DNA from: JAVBOW01 sp031550615
GTDB lineage: Bacteria > Bacteroidota > Bacteroidia > Bacteroidales > Rikenellaceae
Assembly: GCA_031550615.1 (NCBI GenBank)
Contig: JAVBOL010000029.1
Location: 1-55,406, forward strand
Direction: 5' to 3'
DNA length: 55,406 bases
This document shows, piece after piece, positions 52,031-55,406 of the stretch. How positions within the stretch are numbered: the first letter of the stretch is position 1; each line of letters begins with the position of its first letter. The notes beneath the pieces were generated by a model that did no database searches, was not told the DNA's origin, and saw only the letters and a list, made by a program, of their open reading frames with translations. Both the position numbers and the translations under genes were made by a program.

Positions 52031-52924
52031 ATGAAATTTTCACAAGAGGAACTCTGGAAATTCATCCGAACCTACGCCATGATCACCCTCGGGGTGGTCC
52101 TCTACTGTTTTGCCTACACGGCTGTCGTGATCCCTGCCGACCTCGTTTCGGGGGGTATGTCGGGTGTCGCCCTTCTGATCTACTACGCCACGGGCGGATT
52201 GGCCGGCGGCGGCATACCGGTCGGTTATTCGATATTCATCAGCAACGCCCTGTTGCTTGCGGTGGCTTTTTACATTATCGGCGGGCGTTTCGGGGCCAAG
52301 ACCATATATGCCATCATACTGATGTCGGTGGTGATGAACCTCATGCAGGGGCTTATCCCGCGGGAATTGCTCGGGTTGGGCGAAGACAAGCTGCTTTCGG
52401 CCATACTCGCGGGAGCGATGAGCGCCGCGGGCATAAGCATCGTGCTGGCCGAGGGCGGCAGCACAGGCGGGACGGACATCGTGGCGATGATAATCAACAA
52501 ATACCGCAACATAAGTTACGGACGGGTTATAATCCTCTGCGACGGACTTATCCTGGGCTCGTCGATATTCATTTTCAAGGACATATCCATCGTGATCTAC
52601 GGTTACGTCATGGTGGCGGTTTTCGGTTACACGGTCGATATGATAATCGCCGGCAACAAGCAGTCCTCGCAGATCTTCATCATATCGCAGAAGTACGACC
52701 TAATAGCCCAGCGCATATCGCAGGAGGTCCACCGCGGCGTGACGCTGCTCGACGGCGAGGGCTGGTACACCAAAGAGCGCAAGAGGATGGTCATGGTCGT
52801 CTGCCGCAAGAACGAAACGCAGGTCCTTTTCCGCATAATCCGCGAGTGCGACCCGATGGCATTCATAACGGTGGGCAGCGTCATGGGCGTCTACGGGCTG
52901 GGTTTCGAGACCCTGAAGAAGTAG
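52031..52924 (+). CDS. YitT-family membrane protein (DUF2179)
   Basis: A 297-residue inner-membrane protein with five or six hydrophobic helices in the first 200 residues (GLVVxADLVSGG-type motif: VVIPADLVSGGMSGVALLIYY; LAEGGSTGGTDIVAMIINK) and a C-terminal DUF2179 cytoplasmic domain (about 205-295, SQIFIISQKYDLIAQRI). Its transport role is not known. It ends at a terminator shared with smpB. Confidence 0.87.
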   Translation: MKFSQEELWKFIRTYAMITLGVVLYCFAYTAVVIPADLVSGGMSGVALLIYYATGGLAGGGIPVGYSIFISNALLLAVAFYIIGGRFGAKTIYAIILMSVVMNLMQGLIPRELLGLGEDKLLSAILAGAMSAAGISIVLAEGGSTGGTDIVAMIINKYRNISYGRVIILCDGLILGSSIFIFKDISIVIYGYVMVAVFGYTVDMIIAGNKQSSQIFIISQKYDLIAQRISQEVHRGVTLLDGEGWYTKERKRMVMVVCRKNETQVLFRIIRECDPMAFITVGSVMGVYGLGFETLKK

Positions 52925-52929
52925 AAAGA

Positions 52930-52953
52930 AAAAGGGAGCCGAGGCTCCCTTTT
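52930..52953. terminator. Bidirectional terminator
   Basis: AAAAGGGAGCC pairs with GGCTCCCTTTT around a 2-nt loop between the convergent yitT-like gene and smpB. Confidence 0.85.
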
Positions 52954-53407
52954 ATCTTATATGGCGGCTGATCTCGCGCTGCGCGTCCTTCTCCTTGAGG
53001 TATTCCCTCTTGTCGTGGCTTTTGCGTCCCCTGGCCAGCCCGACCTGCACTTTTGCCAGCCCTTTCTCGTTGATGAACAGCTTCATGCCGACCAGCGTGA
53101 GCCCCTTGTCCTGCAGAGCGCGGCGTATCTTCGATAGCTCGCGCGCGGTGAGCAGCAGTTTGCGGTCGCGGCGGGGGATATGGTTGTTGAGGTTGCCCCA
53201 GTAATATTCCGAAATGTTCAGGCCGCGGATGTAGAGCTCCCCCCGCTGGTCGAGATAGCAGTAGCAGTCTGTCATCGAGGCTTTGCCCAGGCGCAACGAC
53301 TTGATCTCCGTCCCGACCAGCACGACCCCCGCGATCCATGTTTCGAGGATCTCGTAGTCGAACGTTGCGCGGCGGTTTTTGATATTTATGTTTCGGTAGT
53401 CGCTCAT
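52952..53407 (-). CDS. smpB: SsrA-binding protein
   Basis: A 151-residue tmRNA partner for rescue of stalled ribosomes. It shows the OB-fold start NRRATFDYEILETWIAGVVLVGTEIKSLR, the GELYIRGLNIS segment and a basic C-terminal tail (ARGRKSHDKREYLKEKDAQREISRHIR). The ATG at 53407 gives the family's N-terminus; the frame upstream is not conserved in kind. ssrA is not in the window. Confidence 0.95.
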   Translation of the reverse strand: MSDYRNINIKNRRATFDYEILETWIAGVVLVGTEIKSLRLGKASMTDCYCYLDQRGELYIRGLNISEYYWGNLNNHIPRRDRKLLLTARELSKIRRALQDKGLTLVGMKLFINEKGLAKVQVGLARGRKSHDKREYLKEKDAQREISRHIR

Positions 53408-53415
53408 TGCAGGGG

Positions 53416-53423
53416 CAAAAGTA
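53416..53423 (-). promoter_or_regulatory. smpB -7 box
   Basis: On the minus strand TACTTTTG matches TAnnTTTG and ends 8 bp before the smpB ATG. Confidence 0.55.
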
Positions 53424-53519
53424 GTGATTTTTTCCTCTCCGGTGTCCCAAAACGCACAAGGATGTTGCATAAAGGCAAAATATAGGGTTTCCCGGGAGGG
53501 ATTAGTGAAACTAATTTAT

Positions 53520-53527
53520 TATCTTTG
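53520..53527 (+). promoter_or_regulatory. lpxK -7 box
   Basis: TATCTTTG matches TAnnTTTG, 35 bp before the lpxK ATG. A small palindrome, ATTAG/CTAAT, lies just upstream. Confidence 0.55.
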
Positions 53528-53562
53528 GTCGCACACTTTTTTTCGCCGCCAACGCCCTTGAT

Positions 53563-54630
53563 ATGTTGAATTATCTGCTGTGGCCCTTCTCATTCCTTTA
53601 TGGCGTGGGGGTCTGGATAAGGCATAAGCTGTTCGACTGGAAGGTTATCGCATCCGAAGAGATCGATATCCCTGTGGTGTGCGTGGGCAATATCACCGTC
53701 GGGGGAACGGGCAAGACCCCGATGTCGGAATACCTGATCGCCAACCTTTCGCGCAATTTCCGCGTGGCGCTTCTTTCGCGGGGCTATGGCCGCCGCACCA
53801 AGGGCTTCCTTGAAGTGCTCACCACCACGCCTTTCCGGGACTCGGGCGATGAGCCCAAGCAGATGAAGCTCAAGTTCCCCGAAACGATGGTCGCCGTGTG
53901 CGAAGACCGCAACGAGGGCATCCGCCGCATACGCGAAGCCGACCCGGCGGTCAACCTCATTATCATGGACGACGCATTCCAGTACCGCCGCGTCGAGGCT
54001 TGGGCCAACGTGGTGCTGATGGACTATTCGCGTCCCGTGTGGCGCGACCACCTGATGCCGCGCGGACGACTGCGCGACCTGACGGGACAGATGCACCGCG
54101 CCAATTTCGTGGTGGTGACCAAATGCCCGCCCGATATGAATGCGATAGATATGCGCCTGGTGACCAAGTCGCTGGGGCTTTTTCCCTACCAGTCGCTCTT
54201 CTTCTCGGAGATGCGCAACGGCGCCGCTGCGCCCCTCTACCCCGATTGCGCGGACGACCTGCGCGAGGGGGCAAGCGTTATCGTTATGGCCGGCGTGGCT
54301 TCGCCCGCACCCCTGGTCGAGGAGATGTCCAAGCGCTATAACGTCGTCTCGACGCTCATCTTCCCCGACCACCACCCCTACCGGATGCGTGACCTGGACC
54401 GTATGCAGCGCGCCCTGGAGGACGCCCCGCCCGGTACGGTCATCGTCACCACCGAGAAAGACGCGGTGAAGCTGACCAACCGCAAGCGCATACCCGAAGC
54501 GATACAGCGAAAACTCTATTTCGTGCCCGTGCAATTGGAATTCATCGAGGGGACGGGCAGCGAATTCCTCAGAAAACTATACACCTATGTTAGATCGAAT
54601 CAAAAATACAGCCTCCTTCATTCTCACTGA
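53563..54630 (+). CDS. lpxK: Tetraacyldisaccharide 4'-kinase
   Basis: A 355-residue membrane-associated kinase that phosphorylates the 4' position of the lipid A precursor. The N-terminal hydrophobic segment (LLWPFSFLYGVGVWI), P-loop VGNITVGGTGKTP, the LLSRGYGR motif and the MDDAFQYRRV segment are all present. Length is normal. It overlaps the nucleoside phosphorylase gene by 44 bp. Confidence 0.94.
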   Translation: MLNYLLWPFSFLYGVGVWIRHKLFDWKVIASEEIDIPVVCVGNITVGGTGKTPMSEYLIANLSRNFRVALLSRGYGRRTKGFLEVLTTTPFRDSGDEPKQMKLKFPETMVAVCEDRNEGIRRIREADPAVNLIIMDDAFQYRRVEAWANVVLMDYSRPVWRDHLMPRGRLRDLTGQMHRANFVVVTKCPPDMNAIDMRLVTKSLGLFPYQSLFFSEMRNGAAAPLYPDCADDLREGASVIVMAGVASPAPLVEEMSKRYNVVSTLIFPDHHPYRMRDLDRMQRALEDAPPGTVIVTTEKDAVKLTNRKRIPEAIQRKLYFVPVQLEFIEGTGSEFLRKLYTYVRSNQKYSLLHSH

Positions 54631-55393
54631 GAACGGGGGTTTCCGACCTGAGATCGGGATAATCCTGGGAACCGGCCTGGGTGGATTTGCCGACGTTATC
54701 GAGCAGCCCGTCGCGATAGACTACCACGACATCCCCGGCTTTCCCGTCTCGACCGTCGAGGGGCACCGGGGGCGCCTGATCTTCGGCATGGTGGGTGCGC
54801 GCCGCGTGGTGGCCATGCAGGGCCGCTTCCACTTTTACGAGGGCTACACGAGCCAGGAGGTGGTTTTCCCCGTGCGGGTTATGAAATTCCTGGGCGTGGA
54901 GCGCATCTTCGTGTCCAACGCCAGCGGCGGGGTCAACCCGTCATTCCGCACGGGCGACCTGATGTTGATAACCGACCACATCAACCTGATCCCCAACCCG
55001 CTGATAGGCCCCAATATAAATGAACTGGGCCCCCGCTTCCCCGATATGAACGAGTGCTATTCGCCCGCGCTGATAGCGCACGCGCGTAAGGTGGCCGAAA
55101 AGCAGGGTATAGCCCTGCAATCGGGATGCTACGTGGGCGGCACCGGCCCGACGTTCGAAACGCAGAAGGAGTACGGCTACTTTCGCGCCATAGGCGGCGA
55201 CACGGCCGGAATGTCGACCACCCCCGAGGTGATCGCCGCGCGCCACAGGGGCATACCCGTGTTCGGGGTGTCGGTGATCACCAACATGGGCCTGGAGGGA
55301 ATGAAATCGACCCACGAGGAGGTGCAGGTCGAGGGGGCCAAGGCGGGCAAACGCATGACCGCACTGTTTGAAGAAATGATAAAAACGTTATAA
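54587..55393 (+). CDS. Purine nucleoside phosphorylase
   Basis: A 268-residue trimeric-type phosphorylase that splits inosine or guanosine with phosphate. Motifs are the phosphate loop IGIILGTGLGG, VEGHRGRLIFG, MQGRFHFYEGY, VSNASGGVNPSF and GDTAGMSTTPEVI. The ATG at 54587 overlaps lpxK by 44 bp. A further ATG at 55399, six bases after the stop, may begin the next gene at the window edge. Confidence 0.94.
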   Translation: MLDRIKNTASFILTENGGFRPEIGIILGTGLGGFADVIEQPVAIDYHDIPGFPVSTVEGHRGRLIFGMVGARRVVAMQGRFHFYEGYTSQEVVFPVRVMKFLGVERIFVSNASGGVNPSFRTGDLMLITDHINLIPNPLIGPNINELGPRFPDMNECYSPALIAHARKVAEKQGIALQSGCYVGGTGPTFETQKEYGYFRAIGGDTAGMSTTPEVIAARHRGIPVFGVSVITNMGLEGMKSTHEEVQVEGAKAGKRMTALFEEMIKTL

Positions 55394-55406
55394 AACTATG
55401 GTAAAC

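Noticed and set aside
1..55406. CRISPR arrays, rRNA genes and further tRNAs
   Set aside because: No regularly spaced identical repeats with unique spacers, no rRNA-like stretches and no second cloverleaf were seen on either strand.

Overview
The window looks like a chromosome segment of a GC-rich Bacteroidales species, most like an Alistipes-type Rikenellaceae (inference). The grounds are the many TAnnTTTG -7 boxes, the absence of obvious Shine-Dalgarno sequences, families typical of Bacteroidota (WbqC, DUF4296, two-domain Mrp, patatin-barrel fusion, S9 lipoprotein peptidase) and short or overlapping gene junctions. 52 protein genes and one tRNA are supported.

1-3820 is the right end of an integrated, AT-richer mobile element. 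It carries two unrecognised proteins, two repeat arrays and a tyrosine recombinase, and abuts the 3' end of tRNA-Thr(CGT). The left end lies outside the window.

3949-12472 holds ordinary genes: a NapH/NapG-like polyferredoxin fusion, an SRPBCC protein, pyrE, a Nudix hydrolase, an S9 peptidase, an EamA transporter, ruvA, an OmpH-like lipoprotein and ung. 12523-16081 is a small phage-like cassette: a LexA-like S24 repressor, a small unknown gene, and small and large terminase subunits with no other phage genes. It is flanked by two related structured repeats.

16095-30292 contains a CBM9-like gene, glnS, the five-gene operon pheS-TPR-envC-ybeY-mnmG, a patatin-type outer membrane protein, nadA and mrp. 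A perfect 16-bp parS site lies beside mnmG. A 353-bp AT-rich gap between nadA and mrp carries six DnaA-box-like 9-mers. Together these suggest an origin-proximal region.

30402-55393 carries sppA, the leftward group cvpA-rsgA-GNAT-trmH-aminotransferase, and a long rightward run from a GH2-like pseudoenzyme through wbqC, flippase, dut, holB, folK, an Ig-like lipoprotein, a porin-like protein, rbfA, a LolC/E permease, DUF4296 and an amidohydrolase. comF and priA face this run, and yitT, smpB, lpxK and a purine nucleoside phosphorylase end the window.

The most unusual signal is a 51-nt intergenic element built of two hairpins. It occurs three times (16722-16772, 27740-27790, 27895-27945) with identical spacing, and its stems differ between copies only by compensated changes. 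Two copies form mirror-image 3' regions of the convergent patatin and nadA genes; the third forms the promoter of the CBM9-like gene.
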